64,000 bases of DNA. Source: Caulobacter sp. X (GTDB taxonomy: Bacteria; Pseudomonadota; Alphaproteobacteria; Caulobacterales; Caulobacteraceae). The stretch is taken from NCBI RefSeq assembly GCF_002742635.1, contig NZ_PEGF01000001.1:1674001-1738000 (forward strand), read 5' to 3'. The translations under genes were made by a program, and so were the position numbers. The notes under the pieces are model-generated. The model worked only from the letters and a program-made list of their open reading frames with translations. It did not search any database and was not told the DNA's origin. Positions 51,956-61,160 of this stretch are shown here, one piece after another (within the stretch, counting starts at the first letter, position 1; every line of letters starts with the position of its first letter).

Positions 51956-53356
51956 ATGCGTAGGATCGGTCTGACCGCGACGGCCATCGCCGTCGTGCTG
52001 GGCGGCGGCGGCGCGTACCTGGCCAAGGAAGCCGTTTCCAAGCCCACGGCCAAGCCGCTACTGGCGGCCGCGACCGTGACGCCCGTGCCCTTGCCGACGG
52101 GACCGGACTACCCCGCGCCGCCGGCGGTCATCAACGGCTGGATCGCCGCGGGCGACACCACCGCCATCCGCGGCCACGCCTGGAGCCTGTGGCAAGCCAT
52201 GGCCACGCCGTCGGGCCAGTTCTTCAACGGCCAGCAACTGCCGATCTGGGAGACCTGGGCGACCTCGGACGACGTCTTCCCGGGCACGCCGGCCGCCCTG
52301 AAGGCCGCCCTGCGACCGCGCGCCGCCACCCTGGCCGCGCGCCTGGCCCAGCCGCGCGCGCTTCGCCATTTCCGGGTCCCGCACCAGTTCCACCACGGGC
52401 TCTCGACCAAGGCCGCCCTGCCCTTCGGCAACGCCGCCGTCACCGCCTTCAACAAGTTCAGCCCGGCCGCGGCGACCTTCATCGACGCGCCGCAACCAGG
52501 TCCAGGCGGCGGAACCTACAGCTACGCCAGCGCCGCCGGCCTGGCGAAGCTGAACGCCTCCTGGCCCGCCGGCACGACGCCGGAAGCTCGCGGGATCAAC
52601 GAATTCCCGGTCGAGGGCGTCGAGCTGAAGCCGGTGTTCAGCACGGTCAAGGCGACCGGCCTGACGATCCAGCCGCTCTGGCAAGGTCCGGCCGCCTCCA
52701 CCAACCCGAACAACCCCACGCCCGACACCTGGACGACCTGCGTGCTGGTGGCCCCGACGGGTGTCGGCGCGGTGCGTCCGGCGACCCGGGCCGAGATCGC
52801 CTCGGCCGGTCCGGCCGGCGCGTGCAAGACCTTCCTGTACGCGCCGCTCTCGACCTTCTACGCCGTGCGGCTCAGCGCGGCCGAGGCCAAGGAGTTCGCG
52901 ACCTCGACCGGCAGGGCCGTGGCCGAGGGCGATTTCGCCGTGCTTCAGGCCATGCACGTCAGCACCAAGGAAATCCCGTTCTGGACCTGGCAGACCTTCT
53001 GGTGGCAGCCCGGCGCCGACACCCCGAACGGCTTCCCCGGCAGCAAGCAGAACCAGCCCGCCAGCCTGGGCGCGCCCTGGAACAACTACGCCGCCTGCGC
53101 GGCCTACAGCCAGACCACGACGGTCGACGGCTCGACCATGCAGGTCTGCTTCAACCCCTATCTCGAGACCTCGTCCGGCATCCCCGCCGGCCTGACCTCG
53201 AACTGCATGAGCTGCCATGGCGTGGCGGTCGTGGGCGGCAAGGCGCCCTATCCGCCGAACTACAACAAGCCGATCGCCTTCTTCACCGACCCGGCCTACT
53301 TCACGACCCGCACCACCCACACGGACTTCTCCTGGGCGGTCGCGAACGCGCAGTAG
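51956..53356 (+). CDS. Exported protein with a single c-type haem motif
   Basis: The 466-residue protein has an N-terminal membrane/signal helix and one CXXCH motif (NCMSCHGVA) at about residues 417-421. Most of the chain is unlike typical cytochrome c domains and rich in Ala/Pro/Thr with several tryptophans (WQTFWWQPG). It may be a periplasmic electron carrier or peroxidase-type protein. I do not recognise the family beyond the haem motif. Confidence 0.7.
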   Translation: MRRIGLTATAIAVVLGGGGAYLAKEAVSKPTAKPLLAAATVTPVPLPTGPDYPAPPAVINGWIAAGDTTAIRGHAWSLWQAMATPSGQFFNGQQLPIWETWATSDDVFPGTPAALKAALRPRAATLAARLAQPRALRHFRVPHQFHHGLSTKAALPFGNAAVTAFNKFSPAAATFIDAPQPGPGGGTYSYASAAGLAKLNASWPAGTTPEARGINEFPVEGVELKPVFSTVKATGLTIQPLWQGPAASTNPNNPTPDTWTTCVLVAPTGVGAVRPATRAEIASAGPAGACKTFLYAPLSTFYAVRLSAAEAKEFATSTGRAVAEGDFAVLQAMHVSTKEIPFWTWQTFWWQPGADTPNGFPGSKQNQPASLGAPWNNYAACAAYSQTTTVDGSTMQVCFNPYLETSSGIPAGLTSNCMSCHGVAVVGGKAPYPPNYNKPIAFFTDPAYFTTRTTHTDFSWAVANAQ

Positions 53357-53399
53357 GGGTCGAAACGGTATTCAACACGGCGGGTAAGCCAAGGAACTT

Positions 53400-53428
53400 G
53401 CCTTCCTGGGCACGGGGCCCAGGAAGGC
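53400..53428. other. Perfect 12-bp hairpin after the cytochrome c-type gene
   Basis: GCCTTCCTGGGC and its complement surround a five-base loop. No T tract on either strand, so it may be a processing or stability element, or a weak bidirectional terminator between the converging genes. Confidence 0.6.
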
Positions 53429-53485
53429 GGGTCTTGAGATCGATCTGTCCTCGGGCCGGCTTCATCACGAATACCCTCGCTGCCG

Positions 53486-54112
53486 CTACGCCCCCAGGGC
53501 GTACGGCCCGCTCTTCTCCAGCGCGGCCTTCCAAGCCGGACGGGCGTGCATCTTCCCGATCCAGGCGGCCAGGTTCGGATAGTCGGCCAGCTTGCCCATG
53601 GCTTTCGCCACCTCGGGCACGAAGCTCATCTGGATGTCGGCGCCGGTCAGGCTGTCGCCGACGAAGAAGTCCCGTCCCGCCAGGCTCTGGTCGACGAAGG
53701 CCAGGTGGTTGGCGATCTCGGACTGGATGCGCGGATGCAGCGGCGCGCCGGCCTCGCCCAGACGGCCGACATACATGTTCAGCAGCAACGGCAGCATGGC
53801 CGAGCCCTCGGCGTAGTGCAGCCACTGCTGATAGACGTCGTAGTCGGCGCTCTTCATGTCCGGCGCCAGGCGGCCGCCGCCGTGACGGCGGATCACATAG
53901 TCGATGATCGCCCCGGACTCGATGATCACCCGTCCGTCGTCCTCGATCACTGGCGACTTGCCTAGGGAATGGACCGCGGTCAGCGAGGCGGGCGCCAGGC
54001 GCGTCTGGGGATCGCGGGTATGCTGGACGATCTCGTAGGGCAGGCCCAGCTCCTCCAAGAGCCACAGGATGCGCTGCGAGCGCGACTCGTTGAGGTGGTG
54101 GACCTTGAGCAT
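53486..54112 (-). CDS. Glutathione S-transferase family protein
   Basis: The 208-residue protein has a thioredoxin-like N-domain (MLKVHHLNESRSQRILWLLE, then GKSPVIEDDG and the ESGAI motif) and a helical C-domain ending with DYPNLAAWIGKMHARPAW. Serine in the SRSQR region is the likely glutathione-activating residue. It diverges from mcd; the functional link is unknown. Confidence 0.88.
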   Translation of the reverse strand: MLKVHHLNESRSQRILWLLEELGLPYEIVQHTRDPQTRLAPASLTAVHSLGKSPVIEDDGRVIIESGAIIDYVIRRHGGGRLAPDMKSADYDVYQQWLHYAEGSAMLPLLLNMYVGRLGEAGAPLHPRIQSEIANHLAFVDQSLAGRDFFVGDSLTGADIQMSFVPEVAKAMGKLADYPNLAAWIGKMHARPAWKAALEKSGPYALGA

Positions 54113-54235
54113 CGGACTCCCCGTTTTGTGATCGTTATGCTGCAGCGCGGCATTGCTCGCAGATGCGAAATGCGCCACGGTGAAAGAAAACAATTGTTTG
54201 GCGCAAAACATCTGTTTGGCCAAGGGGAGCAAGCC

Positions 54236-55930
54236 ATGACCACGACCCTCGCGCGCGATAACGCCGAAAACCCCGTTCTTCCCGGCCTGATCGGCCTGCT
54301 GCGCGAGGCCGCCGACGCGGCGGGGCTGTTCGTGGCCGAAGCCAAGCCCGCCGTTCTCGCCCACATCGCGCCGGAAGGCGGGAAGGTCGACCGCAAGCTG
54401 GCGGACGTCCACCAGCACCGCGTCCACGGCTATGGCTGGTACGCCTCATATGCCGAGCTCCTGAACCAGGTCGCCGGCTGGGCCGAGCGGCTGGAGGCCG
54501 AGGGGCGGTTCGGCGAGATCGAGGCCCTGCTGGCCCAGCTGCTGTTCTCCGAATATTGCGCCCAGCTGGTCGGCGGCGTGCCGATGAACCAGGGCGAGAT
54601 CGTCCGCCCGGCCCATCTGGTCGAGGACCGCGCGGTGCTGAACCGGCTCTATTCCAACGGCCTGATGAAGCTGATGGTCGAGGGCGGGACCCAGGCCGTG
54701 AAGAGCCGGATCGCCCAGCGCCTGGCGGAGGCGCGCGGCCGCCCGACGCTGGAAAACACCGGCCTAGACGAAACCTTCGAGATGATCCGCGACCAGTTCC
54801 ACGCCTTCGCCGAGGAAAAGGTCACGCCTCACGCCCACGAATGGCACCTGAAGGACGAGCTGATCCCGATCGAGCTCGTTCAGGAACTGGGCGAACTGGG
54901 CGTCTTCGGCCTGACCATTCCCGAGGAATACGGCGGCAGCGGCATGGGCAAGACCGCCATGTGCGTGGTCTCCGAGGAGCTGTCGCGGGCCTGGATCGGC
55001 GTCGGCTCGCTGGCCACCCGTTCCGAGATCGCCGGCGAGCTGATCCTGACCGGCGGGACCGAAGAGCAGAAGCAGTACTGGCTGCCCAAGATCGCCAGCG
55101 CCGAGATTCTGCCGACCGCCGTCTTCACCGAGCCGAACACCGGCTCGGACCTCGGATCCCTGCGCACCCGCGCCGAGCTGAAGGGCGACCACTATGTGGT
55201 GACCGGGAACAAGACCTGGATCACCCACGCCGCCCGCGCCGACGTCATGACCCTGCTGGTCCGCACCGAGGCGGGCACCACCGACTATCGCGGCCTCTCC
55301 ATGCTGCTGGCCCCCAAGCCGCGCGGAACCGACGAGGCCCCCTTCCCCGCTGAAGGCATGACCGGCGGCGAGATCGGGGTGATCGGCTATCGCGGCATGA
55401 AGGAATATGAACTGGGCTTCGACGGCTTCACCGTCCCGGCCGGGAACCTGCTGGGCGGCGTCCCAGGCCAGGGCTTCAAGCAGCTGATGGCGACGTTCGA
55501 GAGCGCCCGCATCCAGACCGCCGCCCGCGCGGTCGGCGTCGCCCAGGCGGCGCTTGAGGTCGGCCTTGGCTACGCGCTGGACCGCAAGCAGTTCGGCCAG
55601 GCGATCTTCGAGTTCCCGCGCGTGGCCAACAAGCTGGCGATGATGGCGGCCGAGATCATGGGCGTGCGCCAGCTGACCTATTTCGCCGCCCGCCAGAAGG
55701 ACGAGGGCAAGCGCTGCGACCTCGAGGCCGGCATGGCCAAGCTGATCGCCGCCCGCGTCGCCTGGGCCGCCGCCGACAACGCCCTGCAGATCCACGGCGG
55801 CAACGGCTTCGCCATGGAGTACGCCGCCAGCCGCCTGCTGGCCGACGCGCGGATCCTCAACATCTTCGAGGGCGCCGGCGAGATCCAGGCCCAGGTGATC
55901 GCGCGGCGGCTGCTGGACGGGGGGAACTAG
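54236..55930 (+). CDS. mcd: (2S)-methylsuccinyl-CoA dehydrogenase
   Basis: The 564-residue protein is an acyl-CoA dehydrogenase with a 170-residue N-terminal extension, the hallmark of Mcd. The ACAD domain shows TIPEEYGGSGMG, AVFTEPNTGSDLGS, GNKTWITHAARAD and LQIHGGNGFAMEY, FEGAGEIQ. It oxidises methylsuccinyl-CoA to mesaconyl-CoA in the ethylmalonyl-CoA pathway, passing electrons to ETF. ATG 54236 follows GGGGAG. A TCGC-N4-GCGA site lies about 70 bases upstream. Confidence 0.92.
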   Translation: MTTTLARDNAENPVLPGLIGLLREAADAAGLFVAEAKPAVLAHIAPEGGKVDRKLADVHQHRVHGYGWYASYAELLNQVAGWAERLEAEGRFGEIEALLAQLLFSEYCAQLVGGVPMNQGEIVRPAHLVEDRAVLNRLYSNGLMKLMVEGGTQAVKSRIAQRLAEARGRPTLENTGLDETFEMIRDQFHAFAEEKVTPHAHEWHLKDELIPIELVQELGELGVFGLTIPEEYGGSGMGKTAMCVVSEELSRAWIGVGSLATRSEIAGELILTGGTEEQKQYWLPKIASAEILPTAVFTEPNTGSDLGSLRTRAELKGDHYVVTGNKTWITHAARADVMTLLVRTEAGTTDYRGLSMLLAPKPRGTDEAPFPAEGMTGGEIGVIGYRGMKEYELGFDGFTVPAGNLLGGVPGQGFKQLMATFESARIQTAARAVGVAQAALEVGLGYALDRKQFGQAIFEFPRVANKLAMMAAEIMGVRQLTYFAARQKDEGKRCDLEAGMAKLIAARVAWAAADNALQIHGGNGFAMEYAASRLLADARILNIFEGAGEIQAQVIARRLLDGGN

Positions 55931-55947
55931 GACACCCCGGACAAGCT

Positions 55948-56082
55948 CCCTCTCTCTTTGAGAGAGGGTTGGGGTGAGAGGTTGCGAGACATGACGGCGT
56001 GCCGGCGCATCGGTCACCGCTGCCGCCACTCACCCTCCCACCGCTGCGCGGCGGGCCCCTCCCTCTCTCAAAGAGAGAGGGA
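55948..56082. repeat. REPIN-like element, family B
   Basis: CCCTCTCTCTTTGAGAGAGGG-type hairpins at each end, with ACTCACCCTCCCACC at the right side, between mcd and the beta-lactamase-family gene. Confidence 0.78.
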
Positions 56083-56155
56083 TCATGTCCGCGCCCCTTG
56101 TCCGCCGCCGGAGCATCAGCATAGCCTCGCGCCCTGATCTCAGAGGCTTTCCCCC

Positions 56156-57766
56156 ATGCTGACCACGACCCGCCGCTCCGCCCTCGTCTCGGCCCTCGCG
56201 ACGACGGGCCTGGCGGCGCTTGGGAGCCGCGCCTGGTCCCAGGAGACCGGCGCCGTCGGCGCGGCGGTGGACCAGTTCGCCCAGGACGTGATGGCCGCCT
56301 TCCCCGACCAGCCGGGGCTCGGGATCACGGTGGTCGAGAACGGCAGGGTCACCCTGGCCAAGGGCTATGGCGTCAAGACGCTGGGAACCCAGGACCGCTG
56401 CGACGAGAACACCGTCTTCGGCATCGCCTCGAACACCAAGGCCATGACAGCAGCCCTGATCGGCATGCTCGTCGAGGAAGGGCGCCTGGCCTGGGACGAT
56501 CCGGTCACCAAGCACCTGCCGGCCTTCCAGATGAGCGATCCGATCGTCACCAAGCTGATGACGGTCCGCGACCTCCTGGTCCACCGCAGCGGCCTGACCC
56601 TGGGCGCGGGCGACCTCATGATCTGGCCTGCGCCGACCCACACCCGGGCCGAGATCGTGGCGGGCCTCAAGTACCTGCCGATCGGCGGTCAGTTCCGGGG
56701 CGGCTACGCCTACGACAACGTCCTCTACGTCGCCGCCGGGGCGGTGATCGAGGCGGTCAGCGGCATGAGCTGGGAGGAGATGATCAAGACCCGGATCTTC
56801 GATCCGCTGGGCATGACCAGCACGGTCTCCAGCCCAGCCCTGGTCGACAGGTCCCGCCGGGCCTCGCCGCACGCGCGCCTGGGCCCGCCGACGCGGGGCC
56901 TGGGCCCCCAGAAGGCGCTGCCCTTCGATAACAGCTTCGACGCCGCCGCGCCGGCGGGCGGCGTGAACTCGACGCCCAAGGACATCGCGCGCTGGATGCA
57001 GGCGCAGCTGAGCCTGGGCATGACGCCTGAAGGCAAGCGCCTCTGGAGCGCCCCCACCGCCCGCGAGATGTGGAAGCCTCACACGATCACCACCTGGTCG
57101 GACGGTCCGATCGACGAGAACCCCGTCCGCCCGTCGATCCAGGCCTATGGCCTGGGCTGGTTCGTCCAGGATCACCGCGGCGAGCGCCTGCTGTGGCACA
57201 CCGGGGGCCTCGCGGGCTTCATCTCCTACACGGGCCTGCTGCCCGGCCGGAAATCGGGGATCATGGTCATGACCAACGCCGAGGAGGCGCCCGTGTTGCG
57301 GTCGCTGCGCTTTGGCGGCCCCGACCGGCTGCAAGGCCGGAGCGACTACGACTGGATCGCCTCCAGCAAGCGAGTCCAGGCCGAAAACGAGACCCAGCTG
57401 CTGAAGGACCTGGCCAAGGCCACCACGCCGACCAGCGGCGGCGCCAAGCCCAGCCTGCCGCTGGAGGCCTATGCCGGCGTCTATCGCGACCCCTGGTACG
57501 GCGCGGTGACGATCAGCGTGATCGGGAAGGGTAAGGCCAAAGGCCTCCACGTCTCGTTCGACAAGACCCCCGCCCTGCGCGGCAAGCTTGAGCCGTTCGA
57601 CGGCGAGGTCTTCAAGACGGTCTTCGACGACCGCACCCAGGAGGACGCCTTCTTCACCTTCGACCTGAAGGACGGGCGCGTGGCGTCGGCCCTGGTCAAG
57701 GCGGTCTCGCCGTTGGCCGACTTCAGCTACGACTACCAGGACCTGCGGCTGAGCAAGGTGTCTTAA
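56156..57766 (+). CDS. Serine beta-lactamase/penicillin-binding-like hydrolase with DUF3471-type tail
   Basis: The 536-residue protein has a signal peptide of Tat/Sec type (TTRRSALVSALATTGLAA), SNTK (SXXK motif, near residue 92), YDN (YXN) and HTGG (KTG equivalent). The C-terminal region from about 430 resembles DUF3471. Class C-like esterases and peptidases share this set, so beta-lactam hydrolysis is only one possibility. Confidence 0.85.
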   Translation: MLTTTRRSALVSALATTGLAALGSRAWSQETGAVGAAVDQFAQDVMAAFPDQPGLGITVVENGRVTLAKGYGVKTLGTQDRCDENTVFGIASNTKAMTAALIGMLVEEGRLAWDDPVTKHLPAFQMSDPIVTKLMTVRDLLVHRSGLTLGAGDLMIWPAPTHTRAEIVAGLKYLPIGGQFRGGYAYDNVLYVAAGAVIEAVSGMSWEEMIKTRIFDPLGMTSTVSSPALVDRSRRASPHARLGPPTRGLGPQKALPFDNSFDAAAPAGGVNSTPKDIARWMQAQLSLGMTPEGKRLWSAPTAREMWKPHTITTWSDGPIDENPVRPSIQAYGLGWFVQDHRGERLLWHTGGLAGFISYTGLLPGRKSGIMVMTNAEEAPVLRSLRFGGPDRLQGRSDYDWIASSKRVQAENETQLLKDLAKATTPTSGGAKPSLPLEAYAGVYRDPWYGAVTISVIGKGKAKGLHVSFDKTPALRGKLEPFDGEVFKTVFDDRTQEDAFFTFDLKDGRVASALVKAVSPLADFSYDYQDLRLSKVS

Positions 57767-57798
57767 GGGCCCGAACGGCGAACCTATTTCGGCCTTGG

Positions 57799-57937
57799 AG
57801 CGCCCCCTCCGTCACGCCGCCTATCGGCGCCGCGCCACCTCCCCCGCAAGCGGGGCAGGAGGGGAGCAGCTTCCTCCTCACCCGTGAAACGGGGGAGGTG
57901 GCGGGATGCGGATACGCATCACGACGGAGGGGGCGCT
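57799..57937. repeat. REPIN-like element, family A'
   Basis: Ends AGCGCCCCCTCCGTC and its perfect complement, with CCTCCCCC/GGGGGAGG inner arms, matching 15059 and 31681. It fills the convergent gap before the TetR gene. Confidence 0.85.
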
Positions 57938-57953
57938 TCTATCAACGCTCCCT

Positions 57954-58562
57954 TCAGCGCGGCTTCCAGCCCTCGGCGATCAGGGCGATCTGCTTGTCCA
58001 TCACCGAAGACATCTGGTCGGCGGGCAGGCGCCCGCCGGCGGCGGCGGCCATGCGGTAGTTCCAGGCGTAGGCGGCCTTCAGCGTGTCGGCGATCAGCAA
58101 GAGGTCGAGGTCTTCGCGCACCTCGCCCCTCTGGACGCCGTCGCGCAGCACGTCGAGCAGCATCTGGGTCAGGCGGGGATTGCGCCCGAACGGCGCGACT
58201 TCGGGGTCGTTGCTGGGATTATACGAGGCGGCGATGTGGGCCAGGAACAGCTTCACCCGCCGCGTCTCGAACTCGTAGTGGATGGCGAAGATCGAGCACA
58301 GCCGGTCGGCCGTGCTGCCCCGCAGGACCGGGATCACCCGGTCGAACTCGGCATAGAGCTCGCTGAGCCTGTGGTTCATCACATGGCTCAGCACCTCCGC
58401 CTTGGAGGCGAAGGTTGTGAACACGCTGCCGACCGAGACCCCCGCCCGCTCCGCGATGGCGCGGATGGTGGTCTCGTCGTACCCGATCTCGTTGAACAGG
58501 TCGCGCGCCGCGTCGAGAACCTTCTCGCGCGTCGCGGCCTTCTGCTCGTTCCTTACGCCCAC
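57954..58562 (-). CDS. TetR-family transcriptional regulator
   Basis: The 202-residue protein has a TetR helix-turn-helix (VLDAARDLFNEIGYDETTIR, then GVSVGSVFTTFASK) and a C-terminal ligand domain. GTG 58562 is chosen because GAGGGGG lies six bases upstream; ATG 58592 and 58604 are alternatives. It follows another TetR gene on the same strand by 80 bases, and the two DNA-binding domains are similar in pattern. Confidence 0.88.
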   Translation of the reverse strand: MGVRNEQKAATREKVLDAARDLFNEIGYDETTIRAIAERAGVSVGSVFTTFASKAEVLSHVMNHRLSELYAEFDRVIPVLRGSTADRLCSIFAIHYEFETRRVKLFLAHIAASYNPSNDPEVAPFGRNPRLTQMLLDVLRDGVQRGEVREDLDLLLIADTLKAAYAWNYRMAAAAGGRLPADQMSSVMDKQIALIAEGWKPR

Positions 58563-58642
58563 GCACGTCCCCCTCGAACACGCCAGCGTCATGATTGACT
58601 TCAAACACGGCCCCGTCCCCCCCGGAACGGGATCGCCATTCG

Positions 58643-59290
58643 TTAGGCGCGAGCGCCCGCGAAGATGATCTTCAGTTGATCGGAGAACCGCGCCAGCAAA
58701 GCCTCGACCGACCAGCCGTCGTAAATCGCACGACGATAGTTGGCGAGATACACGTCCCAGACGATCTCCGCCAACAGTTTAGTATCGGCGTCGGCCTTCA
58801 ACTGCTTCTGGTCGACACCGCGCTGCAGCGCCTCGCCAATCAGGCGGAAGATATGCTTGAGATCCGTCCGGGCGCGACTCTCGGCGGCCTCGGAGTGGGT
58901 CCACGAGACCGCGATGCTGGCGCGCAGCAGCGGCAGCTGCTCGACATGGAAGCTGTAGGCGACGCCGAACAGGCCCATCAGCGCCTCATCGATCGTCTTG
59001 GCGTTGCGGGCGGCCTGGGTCATCTGGGCGTAGATGACCTCGTAGTCGGCGGTCAGGATCTCCTCGAACAGCTCCGACTTGTCGGCGAAGCTGGCGAAGA
59101 CCGCGCCGGTCGACATGCCGGCGGCCTGGGCGATGTCCCGGATGGTCGCGCCTTCATAGCCGCGCTCGCTGAACAGGCGGCGGGCGGCGGCGAGGACGCG
59201 CTCGCGGGTGCGCTGCTTGGCCAGGGCCCGGCGGGTCAGTTTCACCGGGGTCTCGGCCCCCTGGTCGATATTGACGGATACGAAGCTCAT
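58643..59290 (-). CDS. TetR-family transcriptional regulator
   Basis: The 215-residue protein carries VLAAARRLFSERGYEGATIR and GMSTGAVFASFADKSELF, a clear TetR DNA-binding domain, with a different C-terminal domain. It starts at ATG 59290, overlapping the stop of the 76-residue gene by four bases, so the two are coupled. An inverted repeat CGTTGAAC/GTTCAACG lies upstream of the pair. Confidence 0.9.
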   Translation of the reverse strand: MSFVSVNIDQGAETPVKLTRRALAKQRTRERVLAAARRLFSERGYEGATIRDIAQAAGMSTGAVFASFADKSELFEEILTADYEVIYAQMTQAARNAKTIDEALMGLFGVAYSFHVEQLPLLRASIAVSWTHSEAAESRARTDLKHIFRLIGEALQRGVDQKQLKADADTKLLAEIVWDVYLANYRRAIYDGWSVEALLARFSDQLKIIFAGARA

Positions 59291-59517
59291 GCGGCGGCCT
59301 CCAGGCGGGCGAGAGCGGCTTCGGCCCGCTTCTCGAACTCGGTGCAATACTCATCGACGACGTTCTGAAGGACGTCGGCGTAACGGCGAGCCAGCTGGCG
59401 GCCGTCCTGCGCGGCGTCGCGCAGATCGGTGATCAGTTGGCGGACTTCGGCCAGGGCCTCTTCGCGCTCGAACGCGGAAGGCTCGACCATGTCCACAGAG
59501 CAGGCGCTCTGAGCCAT
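59287..59517 (-). CDS. 76-residue helical protein coupled to a TetR gene
   Basis: The frame begins MAQSACSVDMVEPSAFEREE after AGGAG and is mostly helical and charged (EVRQLITDLRDAAQDGRQLA). No family is recognised. The ATGA overlap with the TetR gene implies a joint function or simple coupling. Confidence 0.7.
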   Translation of the reverse strand: MAQSACSVDMVEPSAFEREEALAEVRQLITDLRDAAQDGRQLARRYADVLQNVVDEYCTEFEKRAEAALARLEAAA

Positions 59518-59554
59518 GCGGCTATCTCCTACCCCCGCTGGGGTCATTGAAAGG

Positions 59555-59594
59555 CGTTGAACGATCCGCGGTGGGGAGTTGATCATGTTCAACG
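59555..59594. promoter_or_regulatory. Possible TetR operator upstream of the 76-residue gene
   Basis: CGTTGAAC (59555-59562) and GTTCAACG (59587-59594) are inverted, with GATC next to the inner side of each. They lie 38-77 bases before the start. Confidence 0.35.
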
Positions 59595-59832
59595 AACGCA
59601 GACTACTAAATAGGACGCGCGGGCCTTAACGCCAGCAGGACGGGTTTGCAACCGCGAAATCCGGCGAAAATGCGTAAGTGAACGCGCTCAACCTTGATAT
59701 GTGAACGCTACCATAGCGTCACTGCGACATTTTGCCCGTCGAACGAGTTCGCCGAACAAACTCAACGGAGACGGGTTTCGCCGATCGACCGCCGCTATGG
59801 CGCGCCGGCGCGTGAGCCCTTATCCTAGGGCC

Positions 59833-60036
59833 ATGTCCCATCTGTTCGACTTCCTCGTCCCGGCCGCCCTTCTGGCGGTGCTGATCGCCCTGGGCGCGGG
59901 CCTTTACGCCCTGTTTCGCGGCGGCGACTTCGGGCGTTCCTATTCCAACAAGCTGATGCGGTTGCGGGTGCTCCTGCAATTCATCGCCATCATCGTCCTG
60001 GTCGCCGCCGCCTTCTGGTGGCGGAAGGGCGCTTGA
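59833..60036 (+). CDS. Twin-transmembrane HIG1-type protein
   Basis: The 67-residue protein has two membrane helices (residues 5-25 and 45-62) joined by YSNKLMRLRVLLQF, the HIG_1_N pattern also seen in cytochrome oxidase-associated proteins. It may assist respiratory supercomplexes; that link is inferred from the family. MSHLFDFLVPA at 59833 is the natural start, and the adenosyltransferase follows 50 bases later. Confidence 0.82.
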   Translation: MSHLFDFLVPAALLAVLIALGAGLYALFRGGDFGRSYSNKLMRLRVLLQFIAIIVLVAAAFWWRKGA

Positions 60037-60085
60037 AGGCTCGCTCGCTAGATAACGCCACTCAGGGAACGAGAGTCCGCGACGG

Positions 60086-60664
60086 ATGGTCACGCTGAAT
60101 CGCATCTATACGCGCACGGGCGACGCCGGCTCGACGCGACTGGCGACCGGGGCGCCGGTGAGCAAGGCCTCGCAACGGGTCGAGGCCTATGGCGGGGTGG
60201 ACGAGACCAACGCCGCGATCGGCCAGGCGCGACAGCATACCGCAGGCGATCCCGTGCTCGACGCGATCCTGGAGCGCGTCCAGAATGACCTCTTCGACCT
60301 GGGCGCGGATCTCGCCACGCCCGAGCAGCACGGCAAGCCGGAATGGGAGCCGCTGCGCATCCTGGACAGCCAGGTCGAACGGCTGGAGCGCGAGATCGAT
60401 CTCCTGAACGCCGAGCTTGAGCCGCTGACCTCGTTCGTACTGCCGGCCGGTTCGCCGGCGGCTGCGGCCCTGCACGTGGCGCGCACCGTCTGCCGGCGCG
60501 CCGAACGCGGCTGCGTGGCGCTGATGACCGTCGAGGGCGAGATCGTCGGCGCGCCGGCCATCAAGTACCTGAACCGCCTGTCGGACTTGCTGTTCGTCGC
60601 CGCCCGCTGGGCCAACGACAAGGGCAAGGCCGACGTGCTGTGGAAGCCCGGCGCGACGCGGTAG
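60086..60664 (+). CDS. Cob(I)alamin adenosyltransferase, PduO type
   Basis: The 192-residue enzyme has the PduO start LNRIYTRTGDAGSTRLATG with the ATP loop, VDETNAAIG, and the LNRLSDLLFVAARW end. It makes adenosylcobalamin, the cofactor of ethylmalonyl-CoA mutase (ecm) in this window. It may be co-transcribed with the HIG1-type gene. Confidence 0.93.
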   Translation: MVTLNRIYTRTGDAGSTRLATGAPVSKASQRVEAYGGVDETNAAIGQARQHTAGDPVLDAILERVQNDLFDLGADLATPEQHGKPEWEPLRILDSQVERLEREIDLLNAELEPLTSFVLPAGSPAAAALHVARTVCRRAERGCVALMTVEGEIVGAPAIKYLNRLSDLLFVAARWANDKGKADVLWKPGATR

Positions 60665-60676
60665 CGCGGGTTCGGA

Positions 60677-60952
60677 CTACTTTTTCTGCGGCTGAGCGGC
60701 CTGAGCGGCCGGCGCTTCAGGCGCCAGCTTCGGCTCGCCATTGATCGGCGGCACGTTGGTCGGGCGGCGGGTCAGGGTCTCGATCGGATAGACCGTGGCG
60801 CACTTCATCCACTTGCCAGCCCAGGCGCCGCCGCGCTCTTCGCAGCGCTGCTTCGGCCACACCCACAGGCCGTGATAGGCCAGGACGCCGGCGCTGGAGA
60901 GCAGGAACAGGCCCAGGAAGATGTACTTCAGGCGGGTGAAGGTCTTGTTCAT
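60677..60952 (-). CDS. Small membrane-anchored hypothetical protein
   Basis: The 91-residue protein has an N-terminal helix (YIFLGLFLLSSAGVLAYHG), two cysteines that could pair outside the cytoplasm (QRCEERGG and MKCATVYP), and an Ala/Pro/Gln tail. Family not recognised. Confidence 0.65.
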   Translation of the reverse strand: MNKTFTRLKYIFLGLFLLSSAGVLAYHGLWVWPKQRCEERGGAWAGKWMKCATVYPIETLTRRPTNVPPINGEPKLAPEAPAAQAAQPQKK

Positions 60953-61160
60953 GGCCGGCCCCTTAGCGCCTTTCCGTCCTTAAGGGAATTGGGAGCGCGC
61001 TCGCCCACGCGCGCGAGCCCCCGCAATCCCTACGACCGTTTGAACCCGCGCGCAGATAACGCATTACGCTTACGCCAAGGGAAACTTGCATTGCGGCGCA
61101 CAAGCGCTAAGTCGATTGGCAAGCAGGAGAAAACGCAAAACCTGGAGGCGGTGAAAACCG

